Positions 46,601-55,342 of a DNA stretch of 64,000 bases are shown here, piece by piece. The notes beneath the pieces are model-generated. The model was not told the DNA's origin. It saw only the letters and a list, made by a program, of their open reading frames with translations, and did no database searches. Source of the DNA: Bacillus taeanensis (GTDB taxonomy: Bacteria; Bacillota; Bacilli; Bacillales; UBA6769); contig NZ_QOCW01000023.1 of the NCBI RefSeq assembly GCF_003318295.1, positions 1 to 64,000 of the forward strand, given 5' to 3'. The position numbers were made by a program, and so were the translations under genes. Numbering within the stretch: position 1 is the stretch's first letter; every line of letters starts with the position of its first letter.

Positions 46601-46705
46601 ATTTCATTATATCAAAAATTTCATAAAATTACCACTTGATAGTTGAATTATTTTATGCATTGACTTACAATTAAAGTAAGAAATAAAAATGAAGGAGATG
46701 AAATA

Positions 46706-47008
46706 ATGGCAAGAAGAAACACAAAGGCATTAGAAAAAGCCAGTGAAATTGATAAAAAAATTCAAGAGTATATGAAGCAGAAAGAAGAACTTTTGCAAAA
46801 AGCTCAAGCTGAAATTGGATCTTACATTTTAGAGAAATGGAATGTAGAAGGTGATTTAGAAAAGGTTTATGAAGCAATTGATTTATTAACAAAGGATGCT
46901 TTAAAAATAATTGAAGGAGAGTATAAAAAAGAAAATAGTGTTGATAAAAAGGAACATTCAAATGATGTCATGGAACCATCTTCAAAAAAAGAATTTGAAA
47001 AAATTTAG
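46706..47008 (+). CDS. Small mobilisation accessory protein
   Basis: A 100-aa, highly charged helical protein starting MARRNTKALEKASEIDKKIQ, with a short middle (EIGSYILEKWNVEGDLEKVY) and an acidic tail. AAGGAGATG lies before the ATG. It is the first plus-strand gene beyond the candidate oriT. Its size and charge fit a relaxosome accessory (MobC/TraD-like) protein. No motif proves this. Confidence 0.6.
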   Translation: MARRNTKALEKASEIDKKIQEYMKQKEELLQKAQAEIGSYILEKWNVEGDLEKVYEAIDLLTKDALKIIEGEYKKENSVDKKEHSNDVMEPSSKKEFEKI

Positions 47009-47038
47009 ACATCAGAACGATTGAAGGAGTCGATATGA

Positions 47039-47299
47039 TTGTCCTATTATCACAGATTAAATACTGATGAAAAATTAAAAAAGCTTGATGGAATGATTGA
47101 ACGATCAAAAATCAAAAAAATGAAAATGAAAGAAAAAGAACGCAAAGAAAGAACGAGGAGATTAATACAAAAAGGGGCTCTTCTAGAAAAGTATTTTGAT
47201 AGTTATCATTTAGATGTTGAAGAAACAGAAGAATTATTAAAGATTTTTTCGGAGTATGTAAAACACAATACACCGCAAAAATTCAAAGAGCAAAAATAA
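47039..47299 (+). CDS. TraD/MobC-like relaxosome accessory protein
   Basis: An 86-aa basic coiled-coil protein. The segment RKERTRRLIQKGALLEKYFD resembles the conserved (R)ARTHRLIxxGA-(L/M)LE core of TraD/MobC-type mobilisation proteins of MOBQ systems. The TTG at 47039 lies 9 nt after AAGGAG. It follows 46706-47008 by 30 bp and precedes the coiled-coil gene in one operon. Confidence 0.65.
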   Translation: MSYYHRLNTDEKLKKLDGMIERSKIKKMKMKEKERKERTRRLIQKGALLEKYFDSYHLDVEETEELLKIFSEYVKHNTPQKFKEQK

Positions 47300-47321
47300 T
47301 AAAAAGAAGGAGTTGGTTTCA

Positions 47322-48545
47322 TTGACGCAAGCTAATTATTCCCAAGATGAAATTACGGAAGTGATTGCAGCTCTTTTAGAAAAAACAACAAATCGAATGA
47401 AGTTAGAACAATTAAAAAAGAAGGAAGAAGACATAAAGAAACAAAGACAGAAAATGCAGGAGAAAGAAAGAAATACACAACAAGTAAATCCGGTTGAAAA
47501 TCTCAGAAATAATCTTGAAGATGAAAAAAGAATGAATGACATTATAAACGAGTACAAAGGTAAATCTGACAAAAGTATGATGCAGCTGCTTAAAGATAAA
47601 ATAAATAATCTTAGGAATTACTCCATCCAAATTGTCAACAAAAATAAAGAGATAAGCGAAAAAGAAACGTTAGGAAAGGCACTTCTTAAACTAGATAAAG
47701 ACATCAAACTTATGCAAACAGCAAAAGATCATCTTGAAGATCAATTCAAGCAAGTATACAAAGATGAAATTAAAAAAATCTTTGGAGACCAGGAAAAAGA
47801 TCACTTAAAAAATGACATCATCAAGGCATTTTCACGCAGCTATTATGCCCAACTAAATAACCAAAAAGAAAGTGATAAACAAATTTTAAAACATGTTAAT
47901 GATTTGAAAGAATCGGATGTTGTAAACGATAAAGATATAGAAATATCGCGCCTAAAAGGGTTAAATACGGCCATTGACAAAGTAAGAGAAGAAAAAGAAA
48001 TGACCGATGCCGAAAAAATTGATTTAAACATAAAGTATGATGCCATTCAATCTAAAATTGAAAAAGGTGAAACAGTATCTACAATACCCTTTATAAAAGA
48101 AAAGAATCTACAAACGAATAATGACTCCATTCAAAACCTCAACAAACACCTAGACGATCTTAACAAAAAAACAAATAAAATGATGGATAGACAAGAACAG
48201 TTAGACAAAATATTGCAGACAGATTTCTCTAAACAAATCGTGTCGCAAATTCAAAAAAATGAAGTTTTGCTCTCATCATTAGACCAATACGTTAAGAACG
48301 CTGCCACTTCTCAAATTCAAAACCTTCAAAAAGATGTAAGTTCATTCAAAAAAGCTTTAACACCTCAAGAATCACAAAAATACAACTCAAGAATCCAAAA
48401 CATTGAAGATAATTTAAATAAGTCATACGAAAAAACGATGGACCTAAAAGAAGAATCTACAGAAAAGAAAATGGAAGAAAAAGATAAAGAAATGGAAAAG
48501 TCCCCTTCACGATCAAAAGCATATGATATGTCTTTAGAAAGGTAA
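47322..48545 (+). CDS. Coiled-coil protein of the conjugation operon
   Basis: A 407-aa protein that is almost entirely charged alpha-helix: Lys/Glu-rich coiled coil at about 25-75, 115-260, 275-400. There is no membrane segment or enzyme motif. The TTG at 47322 is 9 nt from AAGGAG; the TTG at 47313 is too near. Genes like this occur in Gram-positive conjugation clusters, perhaps as scaffold or relaxosome protein. Function unknown. Confidence 0.6.
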   Translation: MTQANYSQDEITEVIAALLEKTTNRMKLEQLKKKEEDIKKQRQKMQEKERNTQQVNPVENLRNNLEDEKRMNDIINEYKGKSDKSMMQLLKDKINNLRNYSIQIVNKNKEISEKETLGKALLKLDKDIKLMQTAKDHLEDQFKQVYKDEIKKIFGDQEKDHLKNDIIKAFSRSYYAQLNNQKESDKQILKHVNDLKESDVVNDKDIEISRLKGLNTAIDKVREEKEMTDAEKIDLNIKYDAIQSKIEKGETVSTIPFIKEKNLQTNNDSIQNLNKHLDDLNKKTNKMMDRQEQLDKILQTDFSKQIVSQIQKNEVLLSSLDQYVKNAATSQIQNLQKDVSSFKKALTPQESQKYNSRIQNIEDNLNKSYEKTMDLKEESTEKKMEEKDKEMEKSPSRSKAYDMSLER

Positions 48546-48571
48546 AAATTAAGAAACGAGGATGTGCTAAC

Positions 48572-48934
48572 GTGAAAAAAGAGATGATGATAGTGTTTTC
48601 TTCTCTAGTTTTGTTAACTGGATGTGGCGGAAACCAAGGAATTTCTTTAGAAGGAAATTGGGTGAAAAAACAAGAGTATCTTGAGGGAAATCCACAAAAT
48701 AACGATCGATGTTTAAGTAAATATGATAATGTAACGTTCGATTCAAAAACAGTTATAATGGAAGATTTCGAATACTCTTATGAAGTTGAAAATCAAGAAG
48801 ATGTAATTCAATTGAAATTAGTTGATGAAACGATTAATGAAGTTAAATATTATACGGTAAAAAAATTAAAAAATGGAAATATTCTTATGCAGGAAAAAGA
48901 TTCTGATTTGGGTTGTGAGCTAGAGAAAAAATAA
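48572..48934 (+). CDS. Small lipoprotein
   Basis: A 120-aa protein with a lipoprotein signal: MKKEMMIVFSSLVLLTGCGG, lipobox LTGC, Cys18. The mature part is a beta-rich, acidic domain with three cysteines. The GTG start has GAGG upstream. It lies in the plus-strand transfer operon, 26 bp after the coiled-coil gene. It may help anchor the T4SS or block phage/plasmid entry; unknown. Confidence 0.7.
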   Translation: MKKEMMIVFSSLVLLTGCGGNQGISLEGNWVKKQEYLEGNPQNNDRCLSKYDNVTFDSKTVIMEDFEYSYEVENQEDVIQLKLVDETINEVKYYTVKKLKNGNILMQEKDSDLGCELEKK

Positions 48935-48950
48935 TGAGGGTGAACACAAG

Positions 48951-49190
48951 ATGAAAAAGTTTTTACACCATCTAGCAAAAGGCCTTCTTTTTATTGAAAG
49001 GTGGTTAGGGAAAGTCATGAAGTTTTGTCTCGAAAAACCGATGGAAAATAGAAAAGAAGATTATTATGAAAAATATGGGAAGGAAATGCCTAAAAAACTT
49101 TATGAAAAAGAACGATTCTATCTGTTTGTGTTTTACTGTCTGATGGGTTTTGTCGTTTACTTTGCAGTAAGGGGGTGGCTATTCCCATGA
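48951..49190 (+). CDS. Small membrane protein of the conjugation operon
   Basis: A 79-aa protein with a basic amphipathic N-terminus, a charged centre, and one membrane helix at the C-terminus (about 56-76, FYLFVFYCLMGFVVYFAVRG). Its stop overlaps the next start (ATGA), so translation is coupled to the VirB6-like protein. Likely a T4SS assembly partner. Confidence 0.6.
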   Translation: MKKFLHHLAKGLLFIERWLGKVMKFCLEKPMENRKEDYYEKYGKEMPKKLYEKERFYLFVFYCLMGFVVYFAVRGWLFP

Positions 49191-50449
49191 AAAACCTAGC
49201 CAGTTTGATCAAGATAGCCCTTGCCCTTACCATTTTTATTGTACTACAATCAATGTTTATTTTGAATCCTGCCTATGCTGACGAGAAAGAAAGTATTATA
49301 CAAGAGATTCCTTCAGGACGGAACGATATAGGGGTACCAGAAGGACAAAAAGGGATATTTAATAAGAATATGGAAAATGCCACAATAGACGAGGAACAAC
49401 TCAACCAAGAATTGAACAAAGAAATCAATAACACCCCTACGCAGACTAGAGAAATTGAAACAGGATCGGAAGGGTTTTATAAGGCTTATAAAAAAGAGAT
49501 TGATAATTTAGTCAATCAGTATGAAAAAAGGTACGGAAAAGACTCAGCAAAACTTTATTTAGAAAGGGTTAAACAACTCGATTATCAAAAAGGGACATTT
49601 GATTGTGGAAGATTCGATGTAGGGTGTCATGTTGACTCTTGGATATTATCTATGGGGAAACAAACTATAGAATACGCTTTATCTCCGTTATCCAAATTAG
49701 CAATCAAACCATCAGAAATTCTTGATGATGCAGTTTTAACAAAATTTAAAGATAGTTTTGATCGGTTGCCACAAACGTTACTTGGATTGATTTTGATATT
49801 TCAAATATTAAAAATGATAGTCGTTCGCTTCACAGACGTAAGTGATGTACCGCAAGTTTTAAACGAAAAATTAGCGAAAACAGTAATAGCTGCAGCACTT
49901 TTATTCACCTACACACATTTCTTTAAGTTACTTTTGGATATCCAATACGGATTTAATGCACCAATATTCTATCAATTAACGGGCACTGGAAATTTGAAAA
50001 CCGATATCATGGCAGCATTTTTATTAGCACCCAATAGCGCTATGATGGTCATTTTCTTAATTATTTATGCTCTCGTCATCTTAGCCATGTTTTTAATGAT
50101 GGTATATTCTTTTTGTTTAATAGCTGTACTATTTGTAGTGGGACCACTAGCAATTGTGACATTACCAAATGACACATATAACCTATTTAACTTATGGTTA
50201 AAAACTTATGTATCAAGAGCGTTAACGCTGTTTATACAAGGATTATGCGTGGTATTAAGCATTAGCTTTCTTACAAACTTTGATAATATCCTTTCACTTT
50301 CAAAACAACCGTTTGTTTTTGCTGCATCCATCGGCTTTTTAATTGTCGGTTTAATGACTCCTACTTTATTACAGCATTTCGGAAGCAGCTCAGGTAGTGG
50401 CCGTATGGTCATTTCTACAATTAGAACAATATCTCAGGTTAGAAAATAA
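49187..50449 (+). CDS. TrbL/VirB6-like conjugation membrane protein
   Basis: A 420-aa protein with an N-terminal signal or membrane segment (about 8-28, ending NPAYA), a charged extracellular stretch, and a C-terminal domain with six or so membrane helices (about 195-400) of TrbL/VirB6 type. I chose the ATG at 49187 because it overlaps the preceding stop. It probably forms part of the inner-membrane channel. Its last helices contain a GRMVIST tail. Confidence 0.7.
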   Translation: MKNLASLIKIALALTIFIVLQSMFILNPAYADEKESIIQEIPSGRNDIGVPEGQKGIFNKNMENATIDEEQLNQELNKEINNTPTQTREIETGSEGFYKAYKKEIDNLVNQYEKRYGKDSAKLYLERVKQLDYQKGTFDCGRFDVGCHVDSWILSMGKQTIEYALSPLSKLAIKPSEILDDAVLTKFKDSFDRLPQTLLGLILIFQILKMIVVRFTDVSDVPQVLNEKLAKTVIAAALLFTYTHFFKLLLDIQYGFNAPIFYQLTGTGNLKTDIMAAFLLAPNSAMMVIFLIIYALVILAMFLMMVYSFCLIAVLFVVGPLAIVTLPNDTYNLFNLWLKTYVSRALTLFIQGLCVVLSISFLTNFDNILSLSKQPFVFAASIGFLIVGLMTPTLLQHFGSSSGSGRMVISTIRTISQVRK

Positions 50450-50450
50450 A

Positions 50451-50482
50451 ATAGACGCCTTATGCGTCTTATAGGCGTCTAT
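50451..50482 (+). terminator. Terminator between the conjugation operon and the MerR-like gene
   Basis: ATAGACGCCT/AGGCGTCTAT perfect 10-bp stem with a 12-nt loop. It serves two convergent genes. Confidence 0.7.
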
Positions 50483-50491
50483 GATTCTTGT

Positions 50492-51028
50492 TTAGTCAAA
50501 ATTATTCTCTCTTTTTTTGGAGAAAATTGAAAAGATTGACCAAAATGATGATTGATTCTGCTTTTCTTTTTCTTCCTGAATAGTTCTAAGGCTAGTCATG
50601 AGCGCTCGATCTCGCTCTTCTAGTTTGTTTGTAATATAGCTTTTCTGATCTTCAAATTGTTTAGCCAAGGTGAGATTGACTTCAATCAAACGGTTTTGAT
50701 TCTTTTCAAGTGCTTCAATTCTGTCACATAGCTCCTTAAATGGAGATGGTGACTGTTCTTCTATAGTAGCAGAGGTTGCTACTGTGTTTTCTGTATTCAT
50801 TGCTACAGCTAGTTTTATGGCTTGCTCTAGTGACATGTTCTGGTTTGTAATAGCTGCTATTAATCGCTGGATCACGAGTACATCTTTTTGATAAAAAACC
50901 CTTGAATTATTAATTCCACGATCGAAGTTATATCCCTGTTCTTCTAATGCTAAAGCATACTTACGAAGTGTACTTGCCCCAATTCCTAAGCTCTTTGCCA
51001 CTTCTGAACTAAAATAAGCAGCTTCCAT
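50492..51028 (-). CDS. MerR-like HTH plasmid protein
   Basis: A 178-aa protein. The N-terminal HTH (EAAYFSSEVAKSLGIGASTL, then RKYALALEEQGYNF) resembles RacA/MerR domains. A linker, an (I/L)EALEKNQNRLIEV coiled coil (about 100-150) and a basic tail follow. GGAGG lies 6 nt before the ATG at 51028; the longer ORF start at 51070 has no site. Proteins of this layout are frequent on Bacillus-group plasmids, next to partition or replication genes. It may bind the repeats at 51160-51300 or act as a plasmid maintenance protein. Confidence 0.75.
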   Translation of the reverse strand: MEAAYFSSEVAKSLGIGASTLRKYALALEEQGYNFDRGINNSRVFYQKDVLVIQRLIAAITNQNMSLEQAIKLAVAMNTENTVATSATIEEQSPSPFKELCDRIEALEKNQNRLIEVNLTLAKQFEDQKSYITNKLEERDRALMTSLRTIQEEKEKQNQSSFWSIFSIFSKKRENNFD

Positions 51029-51159
51029 CGTGTTCCTCCCTGTTCTGACGTGTTCTGTATTGATTTCCACATGTTTAGAGAAATGCCCTTCCTCTAAACA
51101 TGTCGTTTAATAAGAACCTTTGTCGTTTACTTTATAACGTTGGATTTACGAAATAACAA

Positions 51160-51300
51160 TATATATTACAGTATATAAACATTTATATACTGTAATATAT
51201 ACTACATTGCAAAATAGTTGTTTTATGCATTGTAGTATATACTGTAGTATGATATCATTAATTTATAGAAGTCAGTATATACTATAATATATAATAAGAG
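51160..51300. repeat. Centromere/operator repeat array upstream of parMR
   Basis: A perfect palindrome with 20-bp arms (51160-51179 and 51182-51201; half ATATACTGTAATATATA) is followed by an inverted pair TATACTACATTGCA (about 51197-51211) and TGCATTGTAGTATA (about 51226-51239, one mismatch). Two more GTATATACTRTA copies (51234-51246 and 51274-51285) follow. This fits a ParR-binding parC centromere that doubles as promoter. Confidence 0.7.
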
Positions 51301-51310
51301 GTGGATATTG

Positions 51311-52399
51311 ATGAAAACATTTGTGTTCGATGTCGGCAATGGTTTTGTTAAAGGAAAAAGTGTAAAAAAAACCTTCATTGCGCCTAGTTCAATCGTAAAA
51401 GAAACGTCTTTAGGGGATTCTAGTATTTCCGGTCTCTCATCTGAACTGAATTCAGAAACACAGTACCATACCTTTCAATCTCCATTAGACGAAGGAGAAT
51501 CTTATGTATGGGGAGAAGGCATAAAATATGCTGTAGAAGCTTCTGATCTCATTACGACTTATACTCACAATAACCGTTATGAAAGCAAGCGTTTTAAGCT
51601 GCTATGTGAGTTTATCCTTGCGGAATTAGCAAGTGATTTTGAGGAAGAGATACTCGATGTCATTGTCGTGACTGGATTACCTTCTAAAGAAGTAAAAACA
51701 GAAGATGATAAAAAGTTAAAGAATTTCTTAAAAGGGAAGCACCTTGTAACAAGAGACGGCGTTGAGAAAGTCATTAATGTCAAGGATGTTCGCATAATAG
51801 AGCAGCCACTTGGAACACTTCTAAACCTCTATATGAATGATGACAGCCAGCTGCACAAAAATCTTAAGACCAATACAATTTCCGTTATTGACTTTGGAGC
51901 TGGGACAACCATTCTAGATACATTTAAAAACTTAAAACGACTTGATACGGAATCTGATACGTATTATGAGGGTATGATTGATATATACAAATCGATTACA
52001 AATGATCTAGTTCGGAAACATAACATAAAAGGTTTAGATATCTCGTTGGTTGAAGAAGGGTATCAAAATGATTGTACAGCTAAACTATCTGAACGTATTC
52101 GCTATCCATTCCATGACGAAGCAGACAAGGCTGTTAAAAACTTTGTTGAGAAAATCATTTCAAACATTGACCGTACTTTATCGAGACGAGATCATATCGA
52201 TGAATTTATCGTAACCGGTGGTGGAGCTCATATCATCAAAGATGAATTTAAAAAAGCCTTTGGAGAGGAGTCTTTAATCATTGTGAAAGACGCGCAGCTG
52301 GCAAACGTTGAAGGATACTTCAAATTTGCTCAAGCTATTGTAAAATCTCAAAAAGCCAAAAAAGCCACTACTGCTACTGTTACTGCTAAAAGAGGGTGA
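51311..52399 (+). CDS. parM: ParM/StbA-like plasmid segregation actin
   Basis: A 362-aa actin-like ATPase. It begins KTFVFDVGNGFVKGKS (phosphate-1 loop), has IDFGAGTTILDT (phosphate-2, about 192-203) and FIVTGGGAHIIKDEF (adenosine loop, about 299-313), the ParM/StbA set. It polymerises to push replicated plasmids apart. The ATG at 51311 is 6 nt from GAGGTGG. ParR-like gene follows by 5 bp and a repeat array precedes. Confidence 0.92.
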   Translation: MKTFVFDVGNGFVKGKSVKKTFIAPSSIVKETSLGDSSISGLSSELNSETQYHTFQSPLDEGESYVWGEGIKYAVEASDLITTYTHNNRYESKRFKLLCEFILAELASDFEEEILDVIVVTGLPSKEVKTEDDKKLKNFLKGKHLVTRDGVEKVINVKDVRIIEQPLGTLLNLYMNDDSQLHKNLKTNTISVIDFGAGTTILDTFKNLKRLDTESDTYYEGMIDIYKSITNDLVRKHNIKGLDISLVEEGYQNDCTAKLSERIRYPFHDEADKAVKNFVEKIISNIDRTLSRRDHIDEFIVTGGGAHIIKDEFKKAFGEESLIIVKDAQLANVEGYFKFAQAIVKSQKAKKATTATVTAKRG

Positions 52400-52404
52400 G
52401 GTAA

Positions 52405-52701
52405 TTGAGCACGACAGAACGAAAGTTGTTTTCTTATGACAGGGTAGTTGATGCGGACATCCATAACTTTTTAGGATCTTTGCCGTCTAGGCAGCAATCA
52501 AAATATATTCGAATGGCTATCCGGTTGTTACGTCAACACCTGGAAAATGGAGAAGGAGAAGTAGCAAACTTCTCTTTTCCTACTACGCCTGAAAAAAAGA
52601 CCTTAAAAGAAGAAACAAACGATCATTTAGAACCTGAAACAAAAGAAAAGCCAGATGATTTTGAAGACATTCATGATGATTTCTTGGATATTGGAAGATA
52701 A
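52405..52701 (+). CDS. parR: ParR-like partition DNA-binding protein
   Basis: A 98-aa protein, TTG start 7 nt after GGTGAGG. A ribbon-helix-helix-type N-terminus (ERKLFSYDRVVDADIHNFLG, then SRQQSKYIRMAIRLLRQH) is followed by an acidic, disordered tail. Position 5 bp behind parM and its size make it the ParR adaptor that binds the upstream repeats and caps ParM filaments. Sequence similarity of ParR proteins is poor, so context counts. Confidence 0.75.
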   Translation: MSTTERKLFSYDRVVDADIHNFLGSLPSRQQSKYIRMAIRLLRQHLENGEGEVANFSFPTTPEKKTLKEETNDHLEPETKEKPDDFEDIHDDFLDIGR

Positions 52702-53065
52702 ATCAATTCTAAGCATGCATAGCAGCCCTCTGAGGCTGCTTTTTATTTGAAATATAAATAGCAGGGATTGCTTGCTAGAAATCTTCTACAGAGCATGTAT
52801 GCCGTTTAAAAGGGCGCTTTATTGCTCACCTCTTTTAGAGATTGAATATTTTAACCATTAATCTGTTTAAAGAATCTAATCAATATAAAGCAACATGACA
52901 TATAACGAAGCATGGTTGCTACAATATCCATGTAACACCATATCAACCCCGTATCAGGGTTTTATTTACCTTGGAAGGAATAATAGCAGGGGTTGCTACT
53001 AAAAAACGCCTAGAGAGCGAAAATAGAGCCTTCTGAGAATGATCTATTGCTATCCTTTAAATCTC
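52701..53065. repeat. Long non-coding repeat, copy 1
   Basis: About 365 bp. Matching landmarks of copy 2, in order: TAGCAGCCCT near the left edge, TATGCCGTTT, TATTGCTCA, GGTTGCTA-type and GTTTTATTTACCTTG, then GCAGGGGTTGCTA and AAAAAACG-YCTAGAGA. No open frame is shared. Contains the parMR terminator at its left end. Confidence 0.75.
52721..52748 (+). terminator. Terminator of parMR
   Basis: AGCAGCC, 6-nt loop, GGCTGCT, then TTTTTATTT, 20 bp past the parR stop. It is also the left edge of the first long repeat copy. Confidence 0.75.
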
Positions 53066-53217
53066 TGTTGAGGTAACTTTAGCTGACCATGAAAGATTCA
53101 AAAGAAATTACTAATAATCACTTGCCCCATACCCCCTGAAAACAAGGTGAATAGAGTAATCAATTATAGAGCAGAACAACTTGAAATAAGGTCATAGTAA
53201 CAGAAAATAGAGGGTTG

Positions 53218-53940
53218 CTATTTTTTATCTTGAAAATATTTTTTCAACTTCACATAATTCTTTTTGAACTGTTTCGTTGTCAGTTCGTACGAAAAAACAT
53301 AGTACGGAGGTTTTTGTCCTTTTCGAAAGTTAGGGTAAGGATGAAACTTTGAGACACCAATATCCCCTATAAACCGTCTTAATTGAGGCAAATCTTCTAC
53401 ATCCTCTTGGATTTTATCTTTTAGGATTAAGTAAGGTGTATGAAACAGAAAAAATGTTTTTGTATCCTCATGCTTAATTCTAATCGCGTACAAAGAATAG
53501 AAGTGTCTGTCTCCTTTCTGACAGTTCGGACACTCCTTAAATTGCTCATGATTTTCTAAGCTATAATAAATCGGTTTATTTCCATCATTTTCGAAACACC
53601 ACTTCCTATGCGTACTACAAAGTTTATGATGCATCTTTGGGATAAAAGCTTTTAATTTTGCATACTTACTTCGTAGCAATAAAAGGAATGCCAAGTTTTT
53701 AAACTGATATAATTCTTCTCTCTGATTTATAAGCTCAATACGTTGCTCTTTAGTCAAATTTGGTCTTTTTATTCTAAATGTAATGTAATCAATATGAAGC
53801 GAAACCCAATGCGTCCAATACGCTAATCTGCTGGTATATAACAGTTCTCGATCTACTTCCATCCACTGTTTTTGATGGAATAAATATTGATCTTTAAAAT
53901 ATTGTTGAAGTCTGTTTTCTTGCTTTGTTGCTGTAACCAT
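53218..53940 (-). CDS. Unknown cysteine-cluster plasmid protein
   Basis: A 240-aa basic protein. A helical N-terminus (about 1-95) is followed by HHKLCSTHRKWC and CPNCQKGDRHF (about 105-145), a probable zinc site, then a strand-rich region and a lysine-rich tail. A start at 53940 has GGATGAATA upstream, a fair site. It lies between copies 1 and 2 of the long repeat. I do not recognise the family. The Cys/His cluster plus high charge suggests nucleic-acid binding. Confidence 0.65.
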   Translation of the reverse strand: MVTATKQENRLQQYFKDQYLFHQKQWMEVDRELLYTSRLAYWTHWVSLHIDYITFRIKRPNLTKEQRIELINQREELYQFKNLAFLLLLRSKYAKLKAFIPKMHHKLCSTHRKWCFENDGNKPIYYSLENHEQFKECPNCQKGDRHFYSLYAIRIKHEDTKTFFLFHTPYLILKDKIQEDVEDLPQLRRFIGDIGVSKFHPYPNFRKGQKPPYYVFSYELTTKQFKKNYVKLKKYFQDKK

Positions 53941-53974
53941 TATTCATCCATCCTTTCATTCAAATTTCTTTGCA

Positions 53975-54315
53975 AATCAATTTTAAGCACCTATAGCAGC
54001 CCTGTAGAGAGCTATTTTTTATTTCGAATAAGAAAGCAGAGGTTGCTTTCTAAAAGTCTCATACGGAGCCTATATGCCGTTTTAAAAGGTGTTCTATTGC
54101 TCATCTCTCCTAGAACTCAAATATTTTAGTCATTAAGAAATCTATCAAAAGAAAGCAACACAAACATAACCAAGTGTGGCTGCTATAATACCCGTATAAC
54201 GTCATAGCAAGCCCGTAGAGAAGTTTTATTTACCTTGAAAGGAAAAAGCAGGGGTTGCTATCAAAAAACGGCTAGAGAACGAAAATAAAGTCTCTGAAGG
54301 ATACTTTTCTAATTT
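53975..54315. repeat. Long non-coding repeat, copy 2
   Basis: About 340 bp, aligned along its whole length with copy 1, in the same orientation, at roughly 70-75 per cent identity by eye. It starts AATCAATTTTAAGCACCTAT and ends near GAACGAAAATAAAGTCTCTG. Confidence 0.75.
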
Positions 54316-54355
54316 ATGCTTGATTTATCTATTAATTTAGAAAACAATCGACCTA

Positions 54356-55069
54356 TTAAGCATATTTAATAATTTGCATAATTCTGGTATCCAATTTTTC
54401 TAAATCAAAATATTTTTTATAATCTTTTTCATGTATCCAATTCAAAACCTTATCTTTCGCAATTACCTTCATACAGCCTTCTGAACAAGCTCTTTCTGTT
54501 CTGCCTTCAAATGGCCAATACGGATTTATAGTAAAATACTCTCCACCGTCTTTACTTAACATTTTTATTGAACAATTTCCACAAGTACAACTCCAATTTT
54601 TAAGAGGATTAAATAGTTTTCTGTTAATATTTAGTTTATCGAATGGGATTAGATACTTTCCTTCATTTTCTGGATCAGATAAATAATGGTGACTTAAATA
54701 TGTATCTATATTTTTTGATTTAACAAATTTATCTAGTCCATCTAATTCTAGCGTTTTAATCAATTCCCTTGCTATTAGATCCAGTTTGTTCGTACTTAAC
54801 AAATAACCATTTCCATCCTGGAAAGTTAGAAATTCTTCTCCATCTGCTGTTGAAATAATTGATGGCATAATAGCTCTGTCTTGCATTGCATCTATAAATT
54901 TTTGGAGTTCATTAGGATTATATTCAGGTATATCTTCCAGACCATTCTCTTTTATGCAAAACAGGCACACATGAATATATTTATCAAATCTTTTAACAAA
55001 GTTTTCAGGTCGCTTAATCGTTTTGATGTTTACGGTTGATCTTCTACAGTATGCACACCATATCGCCAT
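54356..55069 (-). CDS. Unknown multi-CxxC plasmid protein
   Basis: A 237-aa protein with four cysteine pairs: MAIWCAYCRR (5-8), CLFC (about 37-40), CTCGNC (about 165-170) and CSEGC (about 197-201). They form two likely zinc sites. The ATG at 55069 is 9 nt from AAGGAGGG; a longer TTG start at 55177 lies in the third repeat copy and lacks a site. It sits between long-repeat copies 2 and 3, like the protein at 53218. No family recognised. Confidence 0.65.
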   Translation of the reverse strand: MAIWCAYCRRSTVNIKTIKRPENFVKRFDKYIHVCLFCIKENGLEDIPEYNPNELQKFIDAMQDRAIMPSIISTADGEEFLTFQDGNGYLLSTNKLDLIARELIKTLELDGLDKFVKSKNIDTYLSHHYLSDPENEGKYLIPFDKLNINRKLFNPLKNWSCTCGNCSIKMLSKDGGEYFTINPYWPFEGRTERACSEGCMKVIAKDKVLNWIHEKDYKKYFDLEKLDTRIMQIIKYA

Positions 55070-55156
55070 AGGATAAAACCCTCCTTTTTTAGAAATCCAG
55101 TTTCCCTTGACCATATTATTTTTATTATGACCTAGTGCTGGCATCCAATCAGGATA

Positions 55157-55320
55157 TAGCAACCTTGTATTAACCAAACATCATCGTGAAAAGCCATAGC
55201 AGTCCCGTAGCAAGGTTTTATTCACCTTGAAAAGGAGAAAAGCATGGGTTGCTACCAAAAAACGCACAGAGAGCGAAAATAAGGTTTATTTAGGGTGATC
55301 CGTTGCTATCTTCTAAATGA
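55157..55320. repeat. Long non-coding repeat, copy 3 (partial)
   Basis: Matches only the right-hand part of copies 1 and 2: CCATAGCAGTCCCGTAGCAA, GTTTTATTCACCTTG, GGGTTGCTACCAAAAAACGC, AGAGAGCGAAAATAAGG. Same orientation. It lies just ahead of the rep gene's 3' end. Confidence 0.7.
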
Positions 55321-55342
55321 AGAGTCCTTAATGGGCTCTATT

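Noticed and set aside
55070..55177. N-terminal extension of the CxxC protein from TTG 55177
   Set aside because: Lies partly in repeat copy 3; the ATG at 55069 has a near-perfect ribosome binding site.
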